Below, one piece after another: positions 15,566 to 23,519 of a stretch of 25,069 bases of DNA. This DNA comes from Hyphomonas sp. (GTDB lineage Bacteria > Pseudomonadota > Alphaproteobacteria > Caulobacterales > Hyphomonadaceae), in the NCBI GenBank assembly GCA_024743015.1, contig JANSXJ010000005.1:1-25069 (forward strand), written 5' to 3'. Under the pieces are notes generated by a model. It was not told the DNA's origin. It worked only from the letters and a program-made list of their open reading frames with translations, and did not search any database. Within the stretch, counting starts at the first letter, position 1. The number at the start of each line of letters is the position of its first letter. Made by a program: the position numbers and the translations under genes.

Positions 15566-16762
15566 TCAAGGCAAGTCCGCGGCTGCCTGATCGGTCCAGG
15601 TCACATGTTCCAGCCCCACAAATCGTGCCAATCGCGCAAGTTCCGCGTCGAGCTTTTCGGCTCGCGCCGGCGTCCAGGTGACTTTCGACTCAAGCCAGAG
15701 TCTCAAGACGTTCAACTGACCGGCCTTTCGATCCGCCTTGACTTCGATGCGTCCAACGAAGCGATCCCCCTCCAGCAGAGGATAGACGTAATAGCCCCAT
15801 CGCCGTTTGGCCGCGGGTACAAACATCTCGACTGTGTAATCAAACCCGAACAGCCGCTTCAGGCGATTGCGATCGCGAATAACCGGATCAAACGGATTGA
15901 GAATGCGCAGGCGTGATGTCGGGGCTTGAGCCTTGGCCAGTCGGTCCTCAATGTCGGGTGGCGCCAGGATACACACCGTGGATTTGTCGGCGCAGGAGAT
16001 TTCGACCGGCACCAGATCTGCTGCGTGGCGCGTGGCCCAGCTCTTGGCTTCACTGTTGCTGACGGCCGCCCAGAAGCGCTGGATATCGCCTTCGCTACCA
16101 AATGCCATCCGGTCGAGCGCATTCCGGCAGAGCCAGTCGATCTGGTCTTCATCGGACGGGGTGTGCGCACGTAAGTCTTCCGGGATCACTCGCTCGCTGA
16201 GATCGTAGAACTTGGTGAAATTCTCGCGGTGCGAAGTCGAGAGTTCGCCCGCATACCACATATAATCGAGCGCTAGCTTGTGCGGTGGGCGCGCCCACAT
16301 TTTCTTCTCGCCTTCGACTTTCGTGTCGAAGGCTTTGGTGCACAAGGGCCCCTCTTTTCGAATGCGATCCTTGATCGAGTTACGCCCCTGCGCGTCCAGC
16401 ATGCCGCGATGCCACTCCCAGCCACGCACTTTCTTCTCGAGACGACGAAACTGCCTCTGCCACAGCGGATAGAAAGCCATGGGTATGACAGAGGCATCGT
16501 GCGTAAAGTGTTCAAAAACAAGGCGATGCTCCGCCATGTGCTTGTTCAGCATTCGCTCGCGATAGTTCTGATTGCGGCTCCACAGAATATGGTGATGCGC
16601 GCGCGAAACGACCTGAATCGTATCGAGCTGCACGAACCCCAATGCCTGGATCAAACCGTCAAGGTCAAGCTTGCCCGTCGGAGTTGCCGCGAGCCCTTGC
16701 GCGTCCAGCCAGAGCCGCCGCGCATCGCGATTGGAGATTTGCAGCGGTGCCCGCCCGGTCAT
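15566..16762 (-). CDS. AlkX/YcaQ-like DNA glycosylase (winged-helix HTH_42 family)
   Basis: This is a 398-residue protein of the YcaQ family (tandem winged helices). The catalytic loop reads FVQLDTIQVV, giving the Q-x-D form (Q45, D47 from the chosen ATG) that typifies the AlkX/YcaQ branch, as distinct from the Q-x-Q of AlkZ. EHFTHDASVIP further on is also characteristic. AlkX-type enzymes remove alkylated bases and unhook interstrand crosslinks caused by nitrogen mustards or similar agents. The ATG at 16762 is 2 bases after the thuA-like stop; a TTG at 16783 would add 7 residues and overlap that gene. Position after rarA and the thuA-like gene in one transcript supports a DNA damage role. 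Confidence 0.87.
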   Translation of the reverse strand: MTGRAPLQISNRDARRLWLDAQGLAATPTGKLDLDGLIQALGFVQLDTIQVVSRAHHHILWSRNQNYRERMLNKHMAEHRLVFEHFTHDASVIPMAFYPLWQRQFRRLEKKVRGWEWHRGMLDAQGRNSIKDRIRKEGPLCTKAFDTKVEGEKKMWARPPHKLALDYMWYAGELSTSHRENFTKFYDLSERVIPEDLRAHTPSDEDQIDWLCRNALDRMAFGSEGDIQRFWAAVSNSEAKSWATRHAADLVPVEISCADKSTVCILAPPDIEDRLAKAQAPTSRLRILNPFDPVIRDRNRLKRLFGFDYTVEMFVPAAKRRWGYYVYPLLEGDRFVGRIEVKADRKAGQLNVLRLWLESKVTWTPARAEKLDAELARLARFVGLEHVTWTDQAAADLP

Positions 16763-16764
16763 GG

Positions 16765-17670
16765 CTAGCTCACTGTTGGGCAACCTGCCCCGTCCGGATC
16801 AGACGTTTTCAAAACCCAGTCAAAGGCATCGTTCAGGATCTGACGGTAGACTTCTACGTCATAAGCCAGATCAGAATGCCCAAGCGCCGAGTAGAAACTG
16901 CGCCCTTCGCCAGGACACCCGACCCAGATCACAGGGTGCTCCGCCGGCGTGTCGCCCATCGCCCAATTGGCAAGGTTTTCGATATCTGCGCCTTCGGGAT
17001 TGAAATCCGGCTCGTGAATCCCTGCCAGTGGCAGCAGGCCATATTCGCTCGGCCTGCTATCGAAGAAATACCATTCTTCATCATGCTCCCAGACCTGCGG
17101 GGCGTTCGCCATAATCGGATGATCCGCGTTCAGAGTTTCGACGCGCACGGTATTAAAGTGTGGCGTCAGCGGGTGACCAATGAAAGTCGGTCCGATCACA
17201 ACTTGAGAATACCATTCCCAGTCGGCATGTGAGTTGTCGCCCGAGCCATGCAGGCCAATCCACGACCCGCCAGCCTCCAACCAGGTTTGGAACGCTTGCT
17301 CTTGCTCGGGGCTCAAGGCATCGCCTGTCGTGTTGTTAAACACGATAACCTCGAAACGGGCGAGATCCTCGGCGTTGAACACCGCCGCGTTGACCGTGGT
17401 AAAGATGCCGTAGCCACGCTCACGAGACAGTTCGACGAAGAACTTATCGGCGCCGGCTATACCTTCATTGTGACGCCAGCCATTTGTCTTGGAGAATACC
17501 AGAATGGCTGGTTGCTGCATCCATTTGGTGATGTCGGGACGGACCGTATCGTAAACCGTCTCTGCCTCTTCAACGGCCTGCGCCTGTCCTGGCTGTTGGC
17601 AGCCCGCTCCGGTGGCAATTAGCCCGGCACACATCAGCGCCTTTGTCATCCTGTTCAGATACGAAATCAT
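16765..17670 (-). CDS. ThuA-like domain protein, predicted lipoprotein
   Basis: This is a 301-residue protein with a hydrophobic N-terminal segment ending TGAGC, so C24 may be lipid-modified; the lipobox is weak because G occupies the -3 position. The rest is a ThuA-like (glutamine-amidotransferase-fold) domain: AILVFSKTNGWRHNEGI, VIVFNNTTGDALSPEQ, GGSWIGLHGSGDN, then PTFIGHPLTPHFN and WVGCPGEGRSFYSALGHS near the end. ThuA was first linked to trehalose use, but this envelope-anchored form is widespread and has no proven reaction. The ATG overlaps the rarA TGA in ATGA (17667-17670) and has GGGGAG upstream. Its placement between two DNA-repair genes is odd for an envelope protein. Confidence 0.87.
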   Translation of the reverse strand: MISYLNRMTKALMCAGLIATGAGCQQPGQAQAVEEAETVYDTVRPDITKWMQQPAILVFSKTNGWRHNEGIAGADKFFVELSRERGYGIFTTVNAAVFNAEDLARFEVIVFNNTTGDALSPEQEQAFQTWLEAGGSWIGLHGSGDNSHADWEWYSQVVIGPTFIGHPLTPHFNTVRVETLNADHPIMANAPQVWEHDEEWYFFDSRPSEYGLLPLAGIHEPDFNPEGADIENLANWAMGDTPAEHPVIWVGCPGEGRSFYSALGHSDLAYDVEVYRQILNDAFDWVLKTSDPDGAGCPTVS

Positions 17671-18980
17671 TTTGTCGCTCCCCTGGTTTTTCTGATCGCG
17701 CGCCACTTTTCGAGGCGTTCGGCAATCGGTCCTTCTCTGCCTAATCCTTTTGGCGTGTAGAAATCCACCCGGTCCATCTCGTCGGGAAAATAGTTTTGTC
17801 CGGAAAAGCTTCCGTCCGCGTCGTGATCATATTCGTATCCGTCGCCATATCCCTGATCTTTCATCATCTTCGTCGGAGCATTTAGGATATGCTTGGGCGG
17901 CATCAGGGAACCGGTATCTCGCGCCGCTGCTCGGGCGCGCTTGAGGCCCATATAGGAGGCGTTGGATTTCGGCGCTGTGGCGAGGTGAACGACGGCATGG
18001 GCCAGCGGGATCAATCCCTCCGGTTCGCCCAGGCGCTCAAATGCTCGCGCGGCTTCGCCCGCCACCATCATCGCCGTCGGGTCCGCCAGGCTGATATCCT
18101 CACTCGCCATCACAACCAGACGGCGCGCAATGAATAGAGGGTCTTCGCCGCCCTCGATCATCCGCGCGAACCAGTACAGAGCTGCATCCGGATCCGAGCC
18201 ACGCACGGATTTATGCAGCGCCGAAACGAGATTGTAGTGTTCTTCACGATTCTTGTCATAAGCAGGCGCACGCTTTTGTAGCGCTTGAGCGAGCTCCTGA
18301 ACGCCGAGCTCCATGCCGGGATCTGCCAGCGCAAAGGCCTGCTCTGCCAGGTTCAGCAAATAGCGGCCATCGCCGTCAGCCATGTCGATCAAGGCTTCTC
18401 GCGCCCTGCTGTCGAGCGGTAAGGCCATACCGAATTCTTGCTCTGCGCGTTGCAGCAATTGTTCTGCACTCTCAGGGTCTATCCGGTTGAGGACCAGGAC
18501 CGCACAGCGAGACAGTAACGCGCCATTTAATTCAAAACTGGGATTCTCTGTCGTCGCGCCCACCAGGGTTATTGTACCTGCCTCTACATATGGCAAAAAT
18601 CCGTCCTGCTGGGCACGGTTGAAACGGTGGATTTCGTCCACGAAGAGCAGCGTCCCCTGTCCCAGATCTCGTCGTCGCTGCGCCGCCTCAAAGACCGCCC
18701 GAAGATCCTTCACCCCGGAAAAGATCGCCGAAATCGCCTCGAAGTGGAGATCAGTTTCCTGTGCCAGCAAGCGGGCAATCGTCGTTTTGCCGACGCCGGG
18801 CGGTCCCCACAAGATAATCGATGACAGCTGCCCTTTCGCGAGCATCCGTCCGAGCGCGCCGTCCGGTCCCAGCAGGTGGTCCTGCCCCACCACATCGACC
18901 AGCGCTTCAGGCCGCAGCTTGTCCGCCAACGGGCGCGGCGCATCTTGCGACAGGTCAGAGGCAGCAAATAAATCAGTCAT
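17667..18980 (-). CDS. rarA: Replication-associated recombination ATPase RarA/MgsA
   Basis: This is a 437-residue AAA+ ATPase of the RarA/MgsA/WRNIP1 family, which acts at stalled replication forks with SSB and clamp-loader functions. Walker A is GPPGVGKT at 59-66, Walker B LLFVDEIH at 111-118, sensor 1 lies in GATTENPSF at about 141, and LLSRCAVLVL holds the arginine finger. The C-terminal half has YHPS-like oligomerisation features (SALHKSVRGSDPDAALYWFA, SNASYMGLKRA). Length matches the family. The first codon ATG at 18980 has only a weak ribosome binding site. It begins a run of tightly linked genes (thuA-like, alkX-like) and is divergent from cobB across a 174-base gap. Confidence 0.96.
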   Translation of the reverse strand: MTDLFAASDLSQDAPRPLADKLRPEALVDVVGQDHLLGPDGALGRMLAKGQLSSIILWGPPGVGKTTIARLLAQETDLHFEAISAIFSGVKDLRAVFEAAQRRRDLGQGTLLFVDEIHRFNRAQQDGFLPYVEAGTITLVGATTENPSFELNGALLSRCAVLVLNRIDPESAEQLLQRAEQEFGMALPLDSRAREALIDMADGDGRYLLNLAEQAFALADPGMELGVQELAQALQKRAPAYDKNREEHYNLVSALHKSVRGSDPDAALYWFARMIEGGEDPLFIARRLVVMASEDISLADPTAMMVAGEAARAFERLGEPEGLIPLAHAVVHLATAPKSNASYMGLKRARAAARDTGSLMPPKHILNAPTKMMKDQGYGDGYEYDHDADGSFSGQNYFPDEMDRVDFYTPKGLGREGPIAERLEKWRAIRKTRGATK

Positions 18981-19073
18981 CGTCTTTGGCTTAGCCGCGC
19001 ATTCCCGGTTTGATAAGAACTCGATTGCCAGCCTTCGCCCTCATGCGCAAGAACATATAAAGAACGATTGGTT

Positions 19074-19102
19074 TCAATGTCGGATCGACAGCCTGACATT
19101 GA
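19074..19102. promoter_or_regulatory. Dyad symmetry in the rarA-cobB divergent promoter region
   Basis: TCAATGTC (19074-19081) and GACATTGA (19095-19102) form a perfect 8-base inverted repeat with a 13-base spacer. The arm centres are 21 bases apart, two turns of DNA, the layout of an operator for a dimeric regulator. It sits between AT-rich sequence at about 19051-19065 and the cobB ribosome binding site. No T-run follows on either strand, so a terminator is unlikely. The regulator is unknown. Confidence 0.4.
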
Positions 19103-19154
19103 TTTTGAGACACTCGTGCCTTGTCCCCCATTTATGTGACACGTAAGGAGAGCG

Positions 19155-20483
19155 ATGCGGGACGTCGAAAATCGAGAGACCTTCAAGATGGCAAAGGGCC
19201 TGGTCATCGCGGCACCGCACTCCGGCAGCGGCAAAACTGTTTTCTCAATGGGGCTCGCCGCAGCCCTCAAAGCCCGCGGGCAAAGGCTGCAGATCGCCAA
19301 GGGCGGGCCTGGCTATATCGATCCGCAATTTCTTTCTGCGGCGATTGATCAACCGTGTTTCAATCTCGACAAGTGGGCGATGGGCGATGCGCAGCTGCGC
19401 GCCCGCGTCGGCGCCATCGCCATGACCGCAGACTTTCTGCTGATTGAAGGCATGATGGGCCTGTTTGACGGTGCCGCCGGGATGAATGGCTCCACCGCTG
19501 ATCTCGCCGACACACTGAACCTCCCTGTTCTGCTCGTGGTGGATGCCAGCGGGCAAGCCCAATCCATTGCAGCTCTTGTGCATGGATTTGCCACTCTGCG
19601 CGATCGCCCCAAGCTCTGCGGCGTCGTCGCGACGCGGGTGGGAAGTCCGCGGCATGGCGACATGCTGGCCGACGCTGTCCGCGAGATTGGCGTACCGTTC
19701 TACGGCGCGGTGCAGCGCTCGGACGCCTTGGCGATCCCATCTCGCCACCTCGGCCTCGTCCAAGCCACGGAGCACTTATCACAAACCGCGCTGATCGACG
19801 CCGCAAGAGAGGCGATCGAGCGCGACGTTGATGTCCCAGGCCTTTGGGAAGCGGCTTGTAATGTCCGGACGACCGGACAGGTAAGCCCGCTCCCGCCCCT
19901 CGGCCAGCGCATCGCTGTTGCAAGAGATAGCGCCTTCAGCTTTTGCTATCCGCACGTGCTGCAGGATTGGCGACGTCAGCGCGTCGAAATCGAGTTTTTC
20001 TCTCCATTGGCGAACGAGTCTCCGTCCGATCATTGCGATGCGGTCTATCTGCCGGGTGGATATCCTGAATTACATGGCGGACCCCTCGCTGCCGCGGATA
20101 AGTTCATCACCGGCCTACAGAAAGCCGCAGCACGGCGCGCCCTCATCTACGGAGAATGCGGAGGCTTTATGGTGCTTGGAAAAGCGCTGATCGATGCTGA
20201 TGGTCGCGCTCACCCAATGAGTGGATTGTTAGGACATGTGACGAGTTTCGCGGAGCGAAAGCTGCATCTGGGCTACCGCGAACTCTCACCGCTGGGCGGT
20301 GCCCCATGGTGCGGCACCTTGAGCGGTCATGAGTTCCACTATTCGGTCCTCATTGATGCCGGAACCGATACACCTCTATTTGAATGCGCCGATGCCAGCG
20401 GAACCGACCTTGGCAAGTCCGGTGGTCAGCGTGGCTCAGTGATGGGCTCATACATGCACATCATCGACCATCGTCCGATCTAG
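19155..20483 (+). CDS. cobB: Cobyrinate/hydrogenobyrinate a,c-diamide synthase
   Basis: This is a 442-residue ATP- and glutamine-dependent enzyme that amidates the a and c side chains of the corrin ring in cobalamin synthesis. The N-terminal dethiobiotin-synthetase-like domain has the P-loop GSGKT (24-28), IDPQFLSAA and EGMMGLFDG; the C-terminal glutamine amidotransferase domain has LPGGYPELHG, YGECGGFM with nucleophile C335, and SGHEFHYS. In the common motif GPDYIDP the aspartate is replaced: here K49-G-G-P-G53-Y-I-D-P. The ATG at 19155 follows AAGGAG; ATG at 19188 is a weaker alternative. No other cobalamin gene is in the window. It lies alone, opposite in strand to rarA and degP on either side, and overlaps the degP stop by 4 bases. 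Confidence 0.92.
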   Translation: MRDVENRETFKMAKGLVIAAPHSGSGKTVFSMGLAAALKARGQRLQIAKGGPGYIDPQFLSAAIDQPCFNLDKWAMGDAQLRARVGAIAMTADFLLIEGMMGLFDGAAGMNGSTADLADTLNLPVLLVVDASGQAQSIAALVHGFATLRDRPKLCGVVATRVGSPRHGDMLADAVREIGVPFYGAVQRSDALAIPSRHLGLVQATEHLSQTALIDAAREAIERDVDVPGLWEAACNVRTTGQVSPLPPLGQRIAVARDSAFSFCYPHVLQDWRRQRVEIEFFSPLANESPSDHCDAVYLPGGYPELHGGPLAAADKFITGLQKAAARRALIYGECGGFMVLGKALIDADGRAHPMSGLLGHVTSFAERKLHLGYRELSPLGGAPWCGTLSGHEFHYSVLIDAGTDTPLFECADASGTDLGKSGGQRGSVMGSYMHIIDHRPI

Positions 20484-21916
20484 ATCGTGACGCTGCCGCT
20501 GATTTTGCGACCATTGCGTTCAATCTCGATGTCCCATTGGCCGGGCGCGCGGTCGAGCGCCTCGTTGAGATCCTCAATCGTCTCGATCGGGCGACCATCG
20601 ATTTGCGTGATGATGTCACGCGGCTGCACGATGCGCATCCTGTAGGCCCGGCGAGACATCCGCGTGACCAGAATACCGCTCGCAAAAGAGTCCGCGTACC
20701 CAATCTCTTCTGCGAGACGCGGTGAAAGCTCAACCACTTCAACGCCGGCAAATGGATGACGACCATCCAGCAACACGCGCTCAGCTTCGCTGGCACCAGG
20801 TGGCGGCGCCAATCGGGTCAGGATCGTCTGCTCGTTGCCGCCGCGCAGGACTTTCAGCGCCACATCTTCGCCGGGTGACTTGGTCGCGGCGAGGAATTTC
20901 AAGCCGCGCTCGTCAAAAACTTCCCGGTCATCAATCGTCAACACAAGATCGCCGCGGCGGAGACCAGCCTGGTCAGCTGGACCATCTTCATACACTTCCG
21001 AGACGATCACTCCGAGCGGGCGATCCAGCCCTTGCGCCTTGGCGATATCGAACGTGACGGACTGGCCTTTCAGTCCGAGCCATGGCCGCACAATCGTACC
21101 CTCGTTGACGGCTGCATCGACGACCCGGCGAACCATCTCAGACGGGATCGCAAAGCCGATTCCGTTGGACCCACCCGAGCGGGAGAAAATCGCCGTATTG
21201 ATTCCGACCAGCTCTCCACGTGTATTGACCAGCGCGCCGCCCGAATTACCCGGGTTCACGGCCGCATCGGTCTGCAGGAAGAACGCATAGTCAGACACAC
21301 CGACATCGGTCCGCGCAGTGGCCGAAATAATTCCAGTCGTGACCGTCTGGCCTACTCCAAATGGATTGCCCACTGCGAGCACCAGATCGCCAACTTCCAC
21401 ATCGCGAGTATCGGCATATTCAAGCGTTGGAAGCTCTGCTCCTTCCACGTCTGCGCGCAAGACGGCGAGGTCGGTGCGCTCGTCGGCCAGGATCAGTTCA
21501 GCCGGATATTCACGCCGGTCTGCAAGGACGATGACAATCTCATCCGCGCCATCAATAACGTGATTATTGGTGACGATAATTCCGTCCTCGCCCATGATCA
21601 CGCCCGACCCGAGCGAGCTCTGGGTGCGAGGTCCGCCAAACCGGTTGCCGAACATCATTTCCTGAATCGAGGCCCGTCGCTGCACGGTCTTCTTGGTGTA
21701 GACGTTGACCACGGCAGGCGAGACGTCCTTCACAAGCGGCGCGTAAGACAATTCGATCTGCGCCTGAGTTTCGGGCACCGTTTTCTCCCAGAAACTCTGG
21801 GCAGTTGCGGCACCATAGAGCGGGCTCACAAGCAGCAGAACCAAGGCCGCCAGGACGAGAAGCACGGCGGCCAGAACCTTGGATACGTGTTTTGTCATGG
21901 ATTGTAGATAGATCAT
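20480..21916 (-). CDS. degQ: DegP/DegQ (Do) family periplasmic serine protease
   Basis: This is about 478 residues of an HtrA-type protease. A hydrophobic N-terminal segment (about 13-40) exports it; the trypsin-like domain carries H109 (TNNHVIDG), D139 (RTDLAVL) and S215 (GNSGGAL), and two PDZ domains follow (LGVIVSEVYEDGPADQAGL with RRGDLVL; and ASGILVTRMSRRAY with QPRDIITQIDG). Such enzymes degrade or refold damaged periplasmic proteins. The start is uncertain: ATG at 21916 or 21898, neither with a good ribosome binding site. The long DegP-type Q-linker is absent, so DegQ/MucD-like is the better name. It is separated from rarA by the oppositely oriented cobB. Confidence 0.9.
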   Translation of the reverse strand: MIYLQSMTKHVSKVLAAVLLVLAALVLLLVSPLYGAATAQSFWEKTVPETQAQIELSYAPLVKDVSPAVVNVYTKKTVQRRASIQEMMFGNRFGGPRTQSSLGSGVIMGEDGIIVTNNHVIDGADEIVIVLADRREYPAELILADERTDLAVLRADVEGAELPTLEYADTRDVEVGDLVLAVGNPFGVGQTVTTGIISATARTDVGVSDYAFFLQTDAAVNPGNSGGALVNTRGELVGINTAIFSRSGGSNGIGFAIPSEMVRRVVDAAVNEGTIVRPWLGLKGQSVTFDIAKAQGLDRPLGVIVSEVYEDGPADQAGLRRGDLVLTIDDREVFDERGLKFLAATKSPGEDVALKVLRGGNEQTILTRLAPPPGASEAERVLLDGRHPFAGVEVVELSPRLAEEIGYADSFASGILVTRMSRRAYRMRIVQPRDIITQIDGRPIETIEDLNEALDRAPGQWDIEIERNGRKISGSVTI

Positions 21917-22007
21917 GAATATGGCTCTATTCCGGCGCCGGGGCGGAGGCAATTGGGCGGAGATGACATTTCAGTTAGATAGTTGATTTCATGTCAGAAA
22001 ACGACTG

Positions 22008-23450
22008 CTAGTCGACCGCTTTTCCTGCCAATGCGGCCAAGTTATTCGCATGATCCTCGCGGCTGATGCGATAGAAGCTGATCGCCAGCAGCATAAGCAT
22101 CCAGACGGTGAGCAGCGTTGCAGCATATCCTAGCCCGAGTTTCGCCACCGAGTCGGCACTGGCATCCTCTGGCCGGATCCCCGGCGCGATCGTCGCGAAT
22201 GCCAATATGAAGGATGCCGTCATAACGCCAATTCCCTGCGAGAGTTTGCGAATGAACGTGATGCCCGCGAAGAACGTCCCCTCGGATCGTCGCCCGGTTT
22301 TGAGTTCGCTTTCTTCAACAATGTCGGTCACCATTGCGGCGGCCAGCATCTGGTAGGCAATGATCAGCGCAATATCAAAAACGGTAACAATCAGGATGAT
22401 GTAGAACAGTTCCGGCGTGCCGTTCTCCGGCAGCAAACCGAGCAATCTCGCGAAGACCGGCGCGGGTGCGAGCGTGAAGGCGAGCAATCCAATAATGATC
22501 GCGGCGCGTTTCTTTCCCCAGATACGTCCCGCGATTGGCGCCAGGACCAGAGCCATGATCGCAGAGAGGTAGACTGCAAAGGTCAGAATCGCGATCTGAT
22601 CGCCGGTGAAGTTCCAGAAGAACCCATTGATGTACTGATTGAGCGTTGCGGAAATGCCAGTTGCCAGGAGCCCGAACAGAGTCGCCACGAACAAGGCCCG
22701 AAAAGACGGATTGGACAGGGTCTCCCAGATCTCGGAAAAAATCTTGCCGACAGTCAAGTCGCGCTCCGGAGGCGGGCTCTTCAAATGCGGGATGCGGTGA
22801 TGCGTACCGAGCGCTGTGATCAGGATAGCGGCGAACATAGCCGACGCCCCGACAAATCCGTAGAGGTGCCAGCCCGGGAGATGAAAGAACCCTTGCGGAT
22901 CGCCTTCACTCGGCTGGAGGAACACGGCGAACAACATGACCTGAACCGTCAATCCACCGACCCATGCAAAAAAGTATCGAAACGACATGAGCGAGGTGCG
23001 GACGTCATAATCCTGCGAAAGCTCCGCTGACAGGCTGAGACTGGGCACTTCGAATAGAGTGTAGCCTACGCGGACAATAATCGTCAGGGTCAGTAGCCAT
23101 AGAAACAAAGGCTGACCCTCGAGACCCGTCGGCGGGTTCCAGACAAAAAAGTAAGCGACGGTTGCCGGTATAGCGGCGGCATAGAGGAATGGATGTCGAC
23201 GCCCCATGCTGGATCTCAGATTGTCTGACCAATATCCGACGATCGGATCCGAAACCGCGTCGACAATCAGGGCGATCCAGATTGCCGCTGCAACCCAAAG
23301 GCCCGGTAACCCCAGGACCTGACTGTAAAACAGCAACAAGACATAATCGAAGCCGTTATTCTTGATCCCGCCAGCGGCGCCCCCAACGCCATAAGCCATT
23401 CGCGTGAAAAGCCCGGGCTTCGGCTCAGTCGCGCTTGCAGTATTTGTCAT
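22008..23450 (-). CDS. GPH-family MFS cation symporter, copy 1
   Basis: This is a 480-residue, 12-helix carrier of the glycoside-pentoside-hexuronide:cation symporter type (MFS_2). Signatures are GIKNNGFDYVLLLFYSQVLG at about 28-47, SDPIVGYWSDNLRSSMGRRH, and LKTGRRSEGTFFAGITF late in the protein. Known relatives import sugars with Na+ or H+, but the true substrate here is unknown. The ATG at 23450 has GGAG upstream. It lies 69 bases after its paralogue and the two share conserved segments along their full length, including the C-terminal tail SREDHANNLAAL. The position next to an acyl-CoA dehydrogenase gene does not favour a sugar specifically. Confidence 0.9.
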   Translation of the reverse strand: MTNTASATEPKPGLFTRMAYGVGGAAGGIKNNGFDYVLLLFYSQVLGLPGLWVAAAIWIALIVDAVSDPIVGYWSDNLRSSMGRRHPFLYAAAIPATVAYFFVWNPPTGLEGQPLFLWLLTLTIIVRVGYTLFEVPSLSLSAELSQDYDVRTSLMSFRYFFAWVGGLTVQVMLFAVFLQPSEGDPQGFFHLPGWHLYGFVGASAMFAAILITALGTHHRIPHLKSPPPERDLTVGKIFSEIWETLSNPSFRALFVATLFGLLATGISATLNQYINGFFWNFTGDQIAILTFAVYLSAIMALVLAPIAGRIWGKKRAAIIIGLLAFTLAPAPVFARLLGLLPENGTPELFYIILIVTVFDIALIIAYQMLAAAMVTDIVEESELKTGRRSEGTFFAGITFIRKLSQGIGVMTASFILAFATIAPGIRPEDASADSVAKLGLGYAATLLTVWMLMLLAISFYRISREDHANNLAALAGKAVD

Positions 23451-23469
23451 CTGAACTCCACTTTGAGGT

Positions 23470-23494
23470 GCGGAGGGTCATCAGCCGCCTCCGC
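23470..23494. other. Hairpin between the two MFS genes
   Basis: GCGGAGG (23470-23476) and CCTCCGC (23488-23494) are perfect complements with an 11-base loop. The stem lies in the 69-base gap between the tandem carriers. No T-run follows on the minus (coding) strand, so it may be an mRNA stability element that lets the two genes be expressed at different levels. Function is inference. Confidence 0.38.
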
Positions 23495-23519
23495 CTTTAG
23501 CCATAGCAGGCGCGTGGGT

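Noticed and set aside
18981..19154. Possible cobalamin riboswitch upstream of cobB
   Set aside because: The gap is only 174 bases and I could not find the conserved B12-box-like core or the surrounding stems.
21032..21907. Open frame of 291 codons on the plus strand opposite degQ
   Set aside because: The protease and PDZ motifs are on the minus strand. The plus-strand frame has no domain pattern.
21964..21996. Inverted repeat TGACAT ... ATGTCA between degQ and the MFS gene
   Set aside because: Arms of 6 bases with a 21-base spacer are too weak to call as a site or terminator.
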